A stretch of DNA of 64,000 bases from Blasia pusilla (Eukaryota; Marchantiophyta; Marchantiopsida; Blasiales), in assembly GCA_050084515.1 (NCBI GenBank), contig CM114273.1:13268001-13332000 (forward strand), given 5' to 3'. A program made the translations under genes and the position numbers. Positions 22,226-33,465 of this stretch are shown here, one piece after another. Below the pieces are notes generated by a model that did no database searches, had not been told where the DNA came from, and was given only the letters and a program-made list of their open reading frames with translations. Numbering within the stretch: position 1 is the stretch's first letter; the number at the start of each line of letters is the position of its first letter.

Positions 22226-22743
22226 TCTCGACGAGCTCTAAAAACGGCTAGGATGAGCCTTTGTCGTCGTTCTGGATGATGAGGACCCTGTGGCTTAATC
22301 GACCAGGAAAGCCCTAAAAAATGCCTCCAAAGTTTTATCACCATCAAAGCTCCACTTGAAATCTGCACCCACTGAGCTTTGAACAAAATTTCCTTCTCCC
22401 TTACTGAAATTGTGCCTTCTTTTCCTCTATCGTGTGCATACATATCGCTACACAATATACATCGCTGTCATCAAACATACACACAAACACACACAATCCC
22501 ATGCTAACTCATGGCATCCATACATAGAGGCGAGAAGTACCAAAATATCTCCAATCGCCCCCCTAGCTGGTGGTTAGGTCCCTCTAACTCTAGATAGCCA
22601 TCTATCCCTACCTACCACGACATACATCTCTAGGATGCTAAGAGCAGAAAGGCATGGTGCTCATGTGGCCCCATCGTTAGTTGCCTTCCTGTCATCCATG
22701 TCACAGAAAAAGTCGGAATAGAAACCTACCTAGTATCTCCTAT

Positions 22744-23092
22744 ATGTACATCTGGGACACATCCATCATCCTCGAGGAACCCTAGTGAGAGATGGCGTCA
22801 GACATGCCATATGCTTACCTCTTGAACATCTATCACAGACTAGCATCATGGCCGCACCACAAGCAGAACCACACAACATACAACGCAAGCTTGCAAGAAG
22901 TACTACTAAGCTCGAATCTACTATACCATCAATGTTAGGAAGGTGACATGGCGCACAATTACGCACATGGTCCTTCCATACCATACCATCGCATCCCTCC
23001 CGCAAGAGAACACTGGATGGCAAAACGTCATGCACTCTCAGGATAGTGCGCCCTATAGTCACTTCCAACGTCGTTGGTGCCGTCTGTTGCAA
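22744..23092 (-). pseudogene. Integrase C-terminal tail with PHD finger (element A)
   Basis: The frame opens QQTAPTTLEVTIG, the tail of the integrase, and leads into a C4HC3 zinc finger: CMLC, then CDRC-SRGK-H-MAC and, past an in-frame stop (TGA after VPRG), WMCPRC. Spacing (CX2C, X11, CX2C, X4, HX2C, then CX2C) is that of a PHD finger, which in host proteins reads histone H3 tails. All eight ligands are visible in A, but a stop separates the last two. Chromodomains are the usual chromatin reader at this place in gypsy integrases, so a PHD here is unusual. It would be expected to guide integration to particular chromatin. Confidence 0.8.
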
Positions 23093-23520
23093 GTAGACAG
23101 AATCTCCATGGTGAAACCTTTGAATAGTTGGTCGATAAGGAAGGCATAAGCTACTCCCTCACTCGCTTTGTCAAGCAATGCAACCAACTCGATCCACTTC
23201 GAGAAGTGCTCGACCATCACCAACACATAACGACTGTGATGCTCCATCAAAGGCAAAGGTCCTGCAAAATCCAAACTCCATCTATACCCTAAGCCCATGA
23301 TCAATAATGGATACAACTGTGGAGTCTGAGCATTGAACGATGCTCGGACCCGATCACACACCATGCACCTGGAAACAAATTGTTGAACGTCAGTCTGCAT
23401 GCCTCGCCACCAATCTGAACCGGAGCAAGTTTGACGTCCGCTTCACCCCAAAGTGACCCAACTCCTCGTGGGCATCTTTGCACTAGTCGTGCTCTTGCAA
23501 AGGATGCGGCACTACGCGTA
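23059..23520 (-). pseudogene. Gypsy integrase, internally deleted (element A)
   Basis: Readable parts are the zinc-binding end (CMVCDRVRAS) and the first half of the catalytic core (YRWSLDFAGPLPL, with the first Asp, then YVLVMVEHFSKWIEL). Directly after YAFL the frame jumps to the C-terminal tail. Compared with element B, about 0.5 kb that carries the second Asp and the Glu of the D,D,E triad is missing. The enzyme cannot be active. Confidence 0.85.
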
Positions 23521-23522
23521 CT

Positions 23523-24273
23523 CTACCATCCTCCCGAACCCTCAAAACATGTGTCCCCTCCCAACGGAACCGTGTGGCTTGAGGGATCCGATCCGCTCTC
23601 TAGCACCCACGGTGCTAAGCCAAGACAAAGGTACTCCAAGACTACTCCATCATCATGAATATCTCTGCCACCTGTCATCTCCTCACTGGCCTCGGGATCC
23701 AAGGACTCTCCACTAGACCTCGCCATCAAAGTCTCCACACTCTGGCTCTCCATAGCCAACATGCATAAGTAGGCTGACGTGTGCCATCCTGGCATTGACT
23801 CCTCATCACTCTCTCTGTGCCATCGAGCTCCAGTCACATCTCGCTGACCGGGGCATGGGTTACGACTCAACCGATCTGCTTCCTGGTTGAGCGTCCCAGG
23901 TCTATGTACCACCTGAAAATCATACTCTTGCAACAATAGAGCCCATCTCACAAGCTTCCTTGTAAGCTTGTCGGACTCCATCAACCACTTCAGTGGTTGA
24001 TGATCAGTGATGATGGTAAAGGGTTGCCGAATAAATAACACCTGAAATGCGCAACAGCCCACATCACAGCCAAGCACTCACCCTCATACGAGTTTTACTT
24101 CGCCTCTGCAGCCTTGTTCGAGTGGCTAGCGTAAGCCACCACGAACTCTCTACCCTCATCATCATGCGGGTGAGCACCGCCAAGCCCCAACATGCTCCAA
24201 TGCGGTGCAATCGAAAGGGCGCCCCGATCAATCTCCTCAAGATGGGCGCGGACGTCAACATGTCCTTGAGCAA
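23523..24273 (-). pseudogene. Gypsy RNase H and linker (element A)
   Basis: The frame 23523-24077 contains FTIITDHQPLKWLM and the classic end FQVVHRPGTLNQEADRLS. The earlier part (24064-24273, LTSAPILRRL) lies in another frame, so at least one frameshift splits the domain. In an intact element RNase H removes the RNA template after first-strand synthesis. About 350 bp of linker to the integrase zinc region follow. Confidence 0.85.
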
Positions 24274-25293
24274 CTAAAATGCTCGCTCCTGCTCATCCCC
24301 CCAGTGCCACTCGTGATCCACCTTGGTCAGCAAGGTCAGTGGCTTTGCAATCGAACTGAATCCCTTGACGTATCGCCTATAGAAGTTTTCCAATCCCATG
24401 AATGCACGAACACGACTCACATCTGTATGGCGTGGAATGCGTGAGATAGCCTCTACTTTCGTTTGCTGAACACCAAGGCCCCCTTGGTATATCGTATGAC
24501 CCAAGTACTCAATCTGGTCGTAGAAGAACTTGCACTTGCCTAGATGTAGCTTCAGCCTATGTAATTGCAATCGTCGAAACACCTCCTCTAGATGTCGCTC
24601 ATGCTTCTCAACCATGGCGCTAAAGACTATGATGTCATCAATATAACACCTAGCAAAATCCAAACCAGCCAAGATCCTATCCATGACCCTCTCAAACTTA
24701 GCCGGGGCATTTTTTAACCCAAATGGTAAGAACCGCCACTGGTATAAAAAATCCTTCCCATGAGGATTGATGCCCCAAAATTCTGTCTTCTGCATGTCCT
24801 ACAATCTGATAGGCAGCTGATGGTATCCAGCTGATAAATCCAATGAACTGAAGACCTTTGCATGAGCAATTGTATCAAAGATCTCCTGAGGGGTGGGCAT
24901 GGCATACCCATCGGACTTCGTCTGCCGATTGATAGGTCGGTAATCCCCACACATCCGCCTATCCGTCCAGTTGCCATGCACATCCTTCTTGGCGGGCATG
25001 ACAGTGGCAGATGCATACTCCCCATATGCATGCGATATCTCTACTAGTCCTGCTCTGACCAAGTCCTGGCTCCTACTCTGAATCAAAGCCCTCTCCATAT
25101 CACTGTACCTATAGGGTTGTTGGAAGATTGGCGTATCACTCGACAACTCAATGCGGATTCTCGGTCCCTTCTGCGTACCCATATCCTCCATGCTAAATGC
25201 AAAGCAGCTCCTATAACTCCTGAGGAACTGATGTATCCGGCGCCGCTCTCCTCCTTTCAACTTAGGGCCCATATCTGGCTCCCAAGGCTCCAT
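24274..25293 (-). pseudogene. Gypsy reverse transcriptase (element A)
   Basis: Starts near MEPWEPDMGPKL and contains RMCGDYRPINRQT, FSSLDLSAGYHQLPI (first catalytic Asp), FLPFGLKNAP, and CYIDDIIVFS with the YxDD catalytic pair, then the thumb/connection YLGHTIYQGG and FYRRYVKGFSSIAKPL. One in-frame stop near 24799 splits it, and the end of the frame is a stop at 24274. Otherwise the domain is complete and well conserved. It lies directly downstream of the methyltransferase, with about 300 bp of low-complexity linker. Confidence 0.9.
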
Positions 25294-25335
25294 CGTGACT
25301 ACGGTAGGACTCTCCGGTGCGGGTATCGGTGGTTG

Positions 25336-27400
25336 CTATGGTGCAACCCCGTCTCGAACAACAACACTCGGCCGCTCTCCTACAGCCAACTGCAAACTCT
25401 GTTCTCCTCCACGCGTGGTGCCTAGAACCACGCTTGATGTTGTGGCTATCATCTCCTGGCGTACTTGCAAAACATCCCAAGAAGTCCAAGGGTGTCTCTC
25501 CCGACGCCTGGTGTGTGTAGATCTCCTCGGCCCGACCCTTGCCTCCACCGTCTCACTAGGCATGGGGCTCATCAATGCAATAGCTGTGATCTGTCGCGAT
25601 CTCATATGGCACTGCTCAGCCACTCCCAAGCTGAGGATCCATGTCAAGCAGTTCAAGTCCATCGCCTGACCCAAGACATGGCATCGTGATGCCTCTGACA
25701 CTGAAGGTACTGCCGTCACTCCTATGGGAAATCCCATCGCTCGCTCTCTCTCGTCGATGTTGGGCTCCACCAACCGCTGAACCTGGTCATCCCAAACCAA
25801 GCCAAGACCGGCCTCCTTGTATGCATAGGAAGCGGGAAAACTCACAAACGTGGGTAAGGCTGCCCGCGGCCTGCCTACCCTGTTGACCACAGTCAACGGT
25901 GGTTGATCATCGTGCTTCGTTGCCTGTGATCAACGACAAGGATCCAAAATGGAATCCACTAACAAATGGGAGGGGCGCTCCACTCTCGCATACGCCCTCC
26001 GTAACACCGCATGGGGCACCAAGTTGATCCACCATAGACGCGAGCGATGGGCTCTAGAACCTACACTCGCCGCATCGAAGAACATTACTTGGCCGATCCA
26101 GGCACGCACCTGATGAGCACTCATCACCACCCATGACATCTCCCAAAACAACTTGGACCGAGTGTCAGCCAACCCGCTGCCTCGTCTAGCACTCGATTGG
26201 CCCTGATATGGCCAACCGGAAATGACCAAATCAAATCTTTTTTTTACTATTCTTAAAGAATCACTTGTTTTTTTCATATTGTCAAACAATATGACAATGT
26301 TTCCAAATCAAGAAAAATCTCAACAATAACATAAATTATCATACTTTTACAATACATTTTTGGTGGATTTTCATAATATAAACCAATACACGACCTTTTT
26401 TGGGTTTGAGTTTTAGAACGAAGAATTTTGAAACATAAACGATGAATACTGTCTCAAGAACACGAGACATGGCTCTTCTATGTCTTATTAATTAAGAGTT
26501 AATATTATTAGCACGAATGCTAACATCATGGGATGGTTAAAAATTCATATCCTAATTATTCGACTTCTTGTAGGGCCGGAATTATCATAAATTTTTGCAG
26601 ACAAAAAGTTTTGGTGAATTTTCGTAAGAAAGTGTGATTATGATGGGAAGGAAAACCGAATGAAAATATGTTATTTCAAGAATGCATTATGTGCGTGTCG
26701 ATTGCGACAAAGGGCACACTCGTCGATTGAGGCGCGTGCGCTTGTGAGAAGCGGGATCCGTGGGTCGGACCCACATTTCGGATCGTGGGATTGTGCTTTG
26801 ATTGGGAGTTGTCGCGTCTCTGGCTGGCCGTGGGGTTGGGGTGGGGCATTGCACTCTCCATGCGTCTGGAGCTTGGAGCTTGCTATCGGCCATGGCTGTT
26901 TGGATTTGTTTCGAGGGTTGGCGGAACTCCAGTGTGCAGAGTTTTCCGAGAATGTGGGTCCTGCGCCCCCACCAACGAAATATCCCTCGTTAGGGAACTC
27001 TAGTACCCTTGTACGGCAGACGCAGAAAATAAGTTGGGAAAATGTAGGCGTAACTGTGCCACATGTCGTAGTGAGACGCGCCTCACAACATCATCACTCT
27101 CCATATACAGGTACTGCTGCACTTACACTCCTAATTGCAAAACAACAGCTAACCCAGTGCTAATCCCTCCAAAGAGATCTAACACTCAAATACCCTCCTC
27201 CAGGATATACCACACAATGGGTGTGGTATCCAAGGGTGTCATTGTAGCACTCCCTGCTACCTCGGGTTCCTCGAGACCGCCACGCCTGGTGCAAACGCCT
27301 TGCTTCCAGTGCATGTGCTCATCTGCCAATCGTCGAAGCTCCTCAGTCGAGCCTCACAACGGCACCTCTCCTCCATGAAATGATGCGGCTACCATAACAC
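25336..27400 (-). pseudogene. C5-cytosine DNA methyltransferase domain inside gypsy pol (element A, broken)
   Basis: The minus strand from about 27400 reads a SAM-binding motif I (LDLFGGI at about 27164-27184) between in-frame stops. A 0.7-kb insertion (26236-26954) then precedes motif IV, VISGWPYQGQSSA, where the catalytic Cys codon of the PCQ motif is TAT (Tyr) at 26206-26208. Motif VIII follows (GSRAHRSRLWWINL), then VWDDQVQRLVEPN, motif IX-like ERERAMGFPIG and motif X-like HVLGQAMDLNCLTWIL in the frame 25336-25896. Motif order I-IV-VIII-IX-X is canonical, unlike the permuted order of plant DRM enzymes. In host enzymes this domain transfers methyl from SAM to C5 of cytosine. This copy is inactive on three counts: stops, insertion and loss of Cys. 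Confidence 0.85.
26236..26954. other. About 720-bp insertion in the element A methyltransferase
   Basis: Element B is collinear with A on both sides (GGTCATTTC... side and GGCGCAGGAC... side) but lacks this segment. It begins with T-rich sequence, is AT-rich to about 26650 and GC-rich from 26690 to 26954. No LTR, terminal inverted repeat or clean target-site duplication was found, and its 167-codon plus-strand frame runs on into methyltransferase sequence, so it is not a gene. Confidence 0.7.
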
Positions 27401-27599
27401 TCCTCTCCATAGAAATGTCAGGAACGAGAGTATCCTCTGCATGGACGTGTCCCTCAATCAAATCATTAGGCCAAATGATGGCACTACTAAATGTAGCTAA
27501 GGTCGCCACCTCTCTTGGCCGTCGCTCGATCACTGCACCTGTGAATCGAACGGGTAATGAGCTAAGGTGCCCATCACTTAACTACCATCTTGGTTTGTA

Positions 27600-28420
27600 G
27601 GACGCTCAATCCTCCTAGTAATCTAGGGAAAACCACATCGGGTATAACACTGCTCCACCAACCAAGACGTCATAGGACTGTGCATTAGTCACTATCGCCT
27701 TAGCTCGCATCACAAACTCATCTGTAGGATGTCCCGGGGGAATTCTCACCACGACCTCCTGTCGGGTGATATAATGTGTGGTACTCGATCCATCCAAGGA
27801 TGTATGTATCCAGAATGGACAACGCTCCACATCAGCTCTCGTCAAGCCCAATCCTCTAAATGACGCTTTCCCCAACATCAGAGATTGCGCTCCTGAATCC
27901 AACAAGACGCGTTGCGGACAAAAAGCTCTACCTCTGGGACTCACCAACTGGAAGACCTCTCCTTGGTTATCCAGCAACAAAACACCAGAAGAAGCCATGG
28001 CACGCTCTATCGCGGGTCTAGCGGGCATCTCCGGCATCCTAGCAGCCGCAGCCTGCCATGAATTTGACGTCGACGGCCCGAGCATATGCTCCAAGGGCAG
28101 GTCCATCACCTCCTCTGCAATCGCCTCTGAACGTGATGTAGGGACTTCAACTCAGCGCTCACATAAGCGCGGAGCCGAAAAGCCTCGACGGGCGTACCCC
28201 CCAATGTCATAACATCGGAGGCAGATAATAAAGGAGTTCGGTACACAACGGTGGCCGCCCCCAACAACGTGCTCGACACATGCCCCTCGTGAGCATCAAC
28301 AATAGGATTCATCGCACTGGCTTCTCCCATTGCCCTCCGTGCCTGCACACCAACAACATCACCAACTCTTGAAGAACTTTGATGAGGACCCATTGATGGG
28401 GTCCTCATCGCTTCAGACAA
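27600..28420 (-). pseudogene. Gypsy aspartic protease and gag-pol linker (element A)
   Basis: The frame 27615-28109 contains QRVLLDSGAQSLMLGKASF, the retropepsin active site in DSGA form, followed by VRIPPGHPTDEFVMRAKAIV and YDVLVGGAVLYPMWFSLDY. Length fits one pepsin-like lobe that would work as a dimer. The upstream frame 28106-28420 is a linker with no known domain. Both parts are conserved in element B. A stop ends the protease frame at 27615, so it cannot run into the methyltransferase without readthrough. Confidence 0.8.
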
Positions 28421-28799
28421 CGTGAAAGACTGAGGAAGCCTAGTCTATTTTTTGGCTTCCCCTCGTTGTGGATCCAACTTTGTGGTTGCTCCATGCGTCA
28501 TAATTACGGCGGCCTCCATCTGGGCAACCCCGTACATCCAACCAGGATCCTCCATATCTCTGGCTGCTCCATATGATGTCTATGCCACGGATCCGTCATC
28601 GGGTAACCTCAATGCCATAGCGGCAATCTGCTTCTATTTTGTGAGACCATCCCACCTCACGTCGGCGTAGCGTCTAGGTTGTGGTGATCTACCTCCTCCA
28701 CGGGCAGCTGCACCACCCTGTCGAGCAACTCCAACTCCTCGTCCCCCAACGAGACCACCTAGTGTACAATCTCTAAGCCCACCCGTACTGACTACTCGC

Positions 28800-29973
28800 T
28801 GTGGTGCCCTCTCTGGCCCTCGGTCGGGACGTTACTCAAGATGTAAACTGAAACACCTGGCGCGTGTATGACCATAGCTCTGACAATAGTCACACTGATA
28901 ACCTCTTGGTGCAACACCATCTCCTCCTCCATGCTGAGGAACATGTCCATGACCCTGACGAGTGCAATCGTGCTGATGATGGGCTCCACCACATGACCAA
29001 CAAGTAGTAGTAGGTGGCTGCTGCTGAGCCGCATATGAAGGCGCAGGTCTCAATGGCATGGCCTCCCGGTATCCTCCCTGAGCTCGTGGTGCCACAGTCG
29101 ACCTATCTCGGAGTCCACGTTGTTGCGTTGGTGGTGCAGACAATCGTGACTGCTCTCACCCAGAACCCATGGGGGCTATGCTCTCCTCTGCCATGTTGCG
29201 CTCAATGTTCTCAGCCGTCCTAAAAATATCTCTCAACATAGGGGAGATGTTCATAAGAAGCACCCCTCCCGCACCCGTGTCCGTAGGGTCTGATCCAGCA
29301 TCGCGTACCATGATTGGATAGCCTGAGCCTCTGTCAACCCCTGAGTGACATTGATAAACTGACGCAAGCGAGTGTAAGCCTCACGCAAACTCTCACCTGG
29401 GCGCCTTTGGAAGTCGTGGATGCTCCGCAAATTCTACGTCCGTACCCTCTAGTAGCTCGCCCTCAACTCAACAAAGAACTCAACCATAGGGTTGAACTTG
29501 GGAGGAACCCGCCTAGACGGTGCAATTGCTCCAGTCCGAGTGACCCCTTCTAAAACGTCACTAGTGGAAGAGGAAGTAGCCTCTCCTGACTCCTCCTCCT
29601 CATTTGGGAACGGCTCCATCCATGACACATAATGTGGGTCAGAGTAGAGCCTCCATGCCTCGATCTCGCGTGCATATCTCTGAGAGAACTCATGGTAATC
29701 GTCCATGGGCACCCCCTCTAAATGTTGGAACATACCGTTCCATGCTGTAAATGGATTGAACTCTCAAGAGTTTTTGGCCCGCTCGGATTCGCACCAACTT
29801 CTAAACTCTACTATGAAATCGTGCAACTCAATCATGCCTACTGCACCTGAAAACATACGCGATCCTCCACCCCGGTCGTCCATCTCGCACGCCCAACTGG
29901 TAGGATCACTCACAATGTGTGGCGATGTGCTCACAAACTCCTCTACACCCTCCCCCTTGTCTAACAATGACAC
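28800..29973 (-). pseudogene. Gypsy gag with two zinc knuckles (element A, broken)
   Basis: Pieces in order: 29764-29973 (FIVEFRSWCESERAKNS), 29449-29733 (FQHLEGVPMDDYHEFSQRYA), then a broken retrotransposon-gag core with GESLREAYTRLRQF at about 29330-29400, and 28832-29143 with knuckles CWSCGGAHHQHDC and CDYCQSYGHTRARC. The second knuckle is canonical CX2CX4HX4C; the first is one residue short. Gag would assemble the particle and bind RNA. At least three stops or frameshifts interrupt it. Confidence 0.8.
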
Positions 29974-31250
29974 AGAAGGAGGTCAAGATGGTCCCTCACG
30001 TGGAGACCCTCAGAACCTCGCGCCACTCCGCGTAAAACCTCTAGAGCTACTCTCAGGTTCATCACCTCGCCTCTCAAAGTCCCGAACGGACACCGTGATG
30101 ACCCTCATGCCCCTCTCACCTGATCACTCTCAACGTTGCGAGTAATCCCTCAATCACTCATCCCAAACATGCGGCACTCAATCTACACTCTCCCTCCCCG
30201 AAACGTATAACGTGCAGTAACACGCGGCGTGGTGCAGCAAATCGACGAGGCTATCATCTCATCGACAATCTATCCTCAATTCCTGACATCCCACACTGGT
30301 CTATGTCCCCTAAACCACATACATGAATGATGCTCTCAGATCCACACAACCCAATATCCCCAAATAAACTACCCAAATCCCATAATCCCTCACACGTATA
30401 GGGTAAAGGACCAAAATGGGTAACTTGAACACATGTTGATGTCGCTCCTCAGAAACTGCAAATCTCAACCCTAACTCGGTCGTGAAGATAACTCCTCCAA
30501 TCAGCAAGTCGTACTCCTCTCGTACTGATGCTGCTCAGCTTCCTTGATATGCGGTGCAGGTTGAGCGGTCCGATGCGGCACTAGCGGCACAGAACGGCTA
30601 CCAACAACACAACACTCGGGAATAGGGTGCGGCACTCGGCGGCATACCCTCCTCAATCAGCAATTCACACGCTTTGTTCCTTAGTGGGGGAGCGGTTCCG
30701 TGATCGAGACGGTACGATGCGGCCACGAGCGGCACGACGCAGAAATCGGCAGCGTGTTGCGACTACGGGCGTCACGTACCGTACTCGATCGTCGTCGAGC
30801 GGCTACCAATCACAACATAGCACCATGAAATCAAAACTCAAACACCATAACCGGAGGTCATCTGCCATAACTAGTTGATGACAAAATTGCAATGACGGTG
30901 GCGGCCAAAACACAGTATGTAGTGGCGACGCAAGTCAAAGAATCAACGAACGTCGTGGAAGACCCTCCACTCCGTAATGGCGGCAATGGCAACCAAAGGG
31001 TGGACAACAGACGGTGACGGTTGACTGTTGATGGTGACGGCCGATCGGCGACGGTGACGATTGACCATTGATGGTGACGGATGACCATTGACGATGATGG
31101 TGACGGCGACGGCCGCCTCCGACGTGGTGGCTGGTTTAGGGTTTGAACAATTTAACCGTAAAACTCGCCTAGCAATGGAAATTTTTCAAGATTGACCATA
31201 AATTTTTGCTCGCAACTCGAAATTGCACATTGTTTGTTGCACAGCGTGCA
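29974..31250 (-). other. Element A untranslated leader with CACCGTC-type repeats
   Basis: This region matches, in reverse complement, the leader of element C (63426-64000). It includes a GACGGT/GATGGTGACGG short-repeat run (about 31000-31110), a telo-box-like GGTTTAGGGTTTG (31134-31146) and the start block ATGTGCAATTTCGAGTTGCGAGC. A long structured GC-rich leader before gag is usual for large gypsy elements. Confidence 0.65.
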
Positions 31251-31289
31251 CAGCTTCACGATCTAAGATAGCGTCAAAAAATATTTAGA

Positions 31290-31778
31290 ATTGGACATCT
31301 TGCCAAGGCTCAACTAAGGTACGTGAAGCATGCTAACAAATGTCGGCGCCAAGTGAGTTTCCAAGTTGGGGAACAAGTGTGGTTGAGTGTAAAGAATCTC
31401 ACTCTTCTGAAGGAATTGTCCGCGAAATTTTCAGCCAAGTATGTCGGACCGTATGTGATCAAGGCAAAGCCGTTTGAGGATATGTATACATTGGAGCTGC
31501 CAAACGAGTTCAAGATTCACCCGACTTTCCATGTGTCATTATTGAAGAAGTGTCTTCAAGACTATGTGCGTCCGGAGCAAAGGATGATGTTGAGACCACA
31601 ACCGGTCATCAGAAATGAGGAACCAGAGTTCGAGGTTGAGACCATTCTGCATTCCAGACATAGAGCCACCAAGTACGAGTACTTGGTCAAGTGGAAAGGC
31701 TACCATGTGAAAGAGGCGACGTGGATTGCGGAGGCGGATCTTGAACACGCGCAAGAAGCATTGCGTGACTTCAAATAG
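31290..31778 (+). pseudogene. Chromovirus integrase C-terminus and chromodomain (5'-truncated)
   Basis: The open frame enters from a truncated 5' side (LAKAQLRYVKHANKCRR) and is unbroken to a TAG at 31776-31778. GEQVWLSVKNLTL and KFSAKYVGPYVI are the integrase C-terminal fold, FKIHPTFHVSLLKKC is the usual GPY/F end, and EVETILHSRH with YEYLVKWKGY and ATWIAEADL is a chromodomain with its aromatic positions kept. Chromodomains bind methylated H3 tails and steer chromovirus integration to heterochromatin. The frame is intact, but the rest of pol is absent. Confidence 0.85.
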
Positions 31779-32496
31779 ATGCAAGATAGGCATGTGCGTT
31801 AGTACATGGTGAAGCAAAGGACATAACTTGTGACCAGAAAGCTTGGGCCGATAACCTGTTGTAACTAGAGATGTTTAGTTGTTGCAATAAAGAAGGCATG
31901 GATTTGGAGATTCGATGCTTGTGATTGTGATTTTGAGTTTGGTAGTGCATGGCATTGAGTAGTTCTTCATATGCTTAGGATGTAAGTCAAAGAGGCCAAA
32001 CAATGAGTATTTGAGGTGAGAGTTTGTATTCGGATAAGGCATCTAGATCAGGACCAAGTGTTGAAGTACTAGCATTTGGGCTCGCCCTAACGTCGGCGGG
32101 GCAGATTAGTCTGTCTTGGGGTTTGTGGTGATCTCATTCATGTTGCATGAGTGAACTTAGTGACGCACCTAAGTGGAATACGAGTGACCCAAAAGTAGTA
32201 CGAGTTGGCTAGATAGATAGGCGGTTGTTTACAAATAGTGAGTGAAGTGTTAGGTTGCAGACTGAGTTAGCTTATTTTGATAGTTTAGATTAGTTCTGCA
32301 AAATTGGTCTAGGCTCATCAAAGAGAAGAAGCTAATAATTCTAAGTGCTGCAATCAACAACCTAAGACTTAAGCCAAAAGAGGAATTGCGCGTTAGCTAC
32401 TAGAACGCGATTCAGTGTTAAGGGGTTGGCTTCCCAGAACTTAACATTAACAAGGTTTGCGTTGATGAGGACATCAACCTTCTAAGGAGGGGTTAG

Positions 32497-33450
32497 TGTC
32501 GCGACCTTCATAACCAAACAACACCAAATAGGCGCCAAGCGGAACATCAGAACTCAAGTGAACTCACGCTGCGATGTTTGCGCTTTGGAGAGGCGTTTGG
32601 AAAGGTCTCTTGGAAAAGTCCAAGAGACGAAACGCAAAACAGAGTTGTGCGTTTTATGCGTTAGTGGTCACGACCAAGAAACCTAGACCAAATGCGAGCC
32701 AAGACTTGAGATGAGTTGAGTCTTGGGAGGTTGGTTGCCAAAGAGGTGAGAACCAATTTGGAACACGACTAGCGTTTGGGAGAATCTGACTGTGTTTAGG
32801 ACCATAACGTTGAGTTTGGAGATGCGTTTGGGACAAGTAAGCATGCATTGGACTTGAGACGCTTCCAACGCACCAAAGATCTTAGCAAACGCATAAGTAT
32901 AGGCTGAGATATTGGCCGAAAACAATTGTGAGAGCAATCGGGTTGAGGGCCAATTGGAGAGGCCCGGTGTCTTTCCTAAATGTAGAGATCCCGAAGTACT
33001 AGTAAGGGAGGACTCTCCGAGATGTCTTGAAACACAAATCCCCACTTTGGCTAAACGGCATTTTGAGGCACAGGGGATGGAACGGGAGTTTGGCGTTGGA
33101 ACTCGAAACCCAAACCTGATCCAAGGGAGTGGACTTTGTACGCCACACTTGGATTCCAACCCGAGATTCACTTTGTACCAGTCTTGTTGAGGAACTTATT
33201 GGATGTCCATCGGACAGTTGGAACCGCCAGGCGCGAAACGCCGTTTCAGGTTCCTGAACCGACCAGAAAGTCTGTCCCAAGTCTTTCGAGACTTGCCGGT
33301 GTTATAAACCGTGAAACTAGGAAGGTTGAGCTTGATGAGAGTCCAAGACGAGAACCCAGAAAGTTAGCCTACTGATTGATCCAAGACCCGACTAACCAGA
33401 GTGCGTGTTTGGATGCAGATCAGCGTTGAGAGCGTGACCTACTGAAGGCA
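32497..33450 (+). repeat. Probable 3' LTR of the chromovirus fragment
   Basis: Starts TGTCGCGACCTTCATAACC straight after a polypurine tract. No second copy lies in the window to fix the other end, so 33450 is the latest possible limit set by the copia integrase start. The interval has no coding content. Confidence 0.5.
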
Positions 33451-33465
33451 CACTTCCCCAACAAA

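Larger units (their letters stand above)
20504..22432 (-). mobile_element. Ty1/copia 5' half (leader, gag, protease, pre-integrase), truncated
   Basis: Minus-strand element fragment: leader 21955-22432, gag start at 21954, zinc knuckle and protease following, then cut inside the gag-pre-integrase domain where the gypsy LTR begins (about 20503). Integrase, RT, RNase H and both LTRs are missing. It lies between oppositely oriented pieces of the same gypsy LTR block (20378-20503 plus; 22432-22553 minus), so the locus has been rearranged. Confidence 0.75.
22432..31250 (-). mobile_element. Element A: Ty3/gypsy retrotransposon with DNA methyltransferase and PHD finger (decayed)
   Basis: Read on the minus strand from about 31250 down: leader, gag, protease, C5 DNA methyltransferase, reverse transcriptase, RNase H, integrase, PHD finger, a purine run CCAGCTAGGGGGG, then 121 bp of LTR block b (22432-22553). 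RT-RNase H-integrase order makes it Ty3/gypsy. Element B (55518-62886) is a close relative with the same order, so the methyltransferase and PHD parts belong to the family and are not chance neighbours. A is dead: many stops, a 0.7-kb insertion in the methyltransferase, loss of half the integrase core, and no complete LTR pair. Confidence 0.9.
31280..33450 (+). mobile_element. 3' end of a chromodomain Ty3/gypsy element (chromovirus) with LTR
   Basis: Contains the integrase tail and chromodomain (31290-31778), about 700 bp of untranslated 3' sequence, a purine tract AAGGAGGGG (32484-32492), then TGTCGCGACC at 32497, the probable start of the 3' LTR. The right end of the LTR is not fixed; the copia integrase frame starts by about 33466. 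Everything upstream of the integrase tail is missing at the junction with element A. Confidence 0.75.

Noticed and set aside
26660-27163. 167-codon plus-strand open frame in element A
   Set aside because: It spans the insertion edge and antisense methyltransferase sequence, with no recognisable domain.
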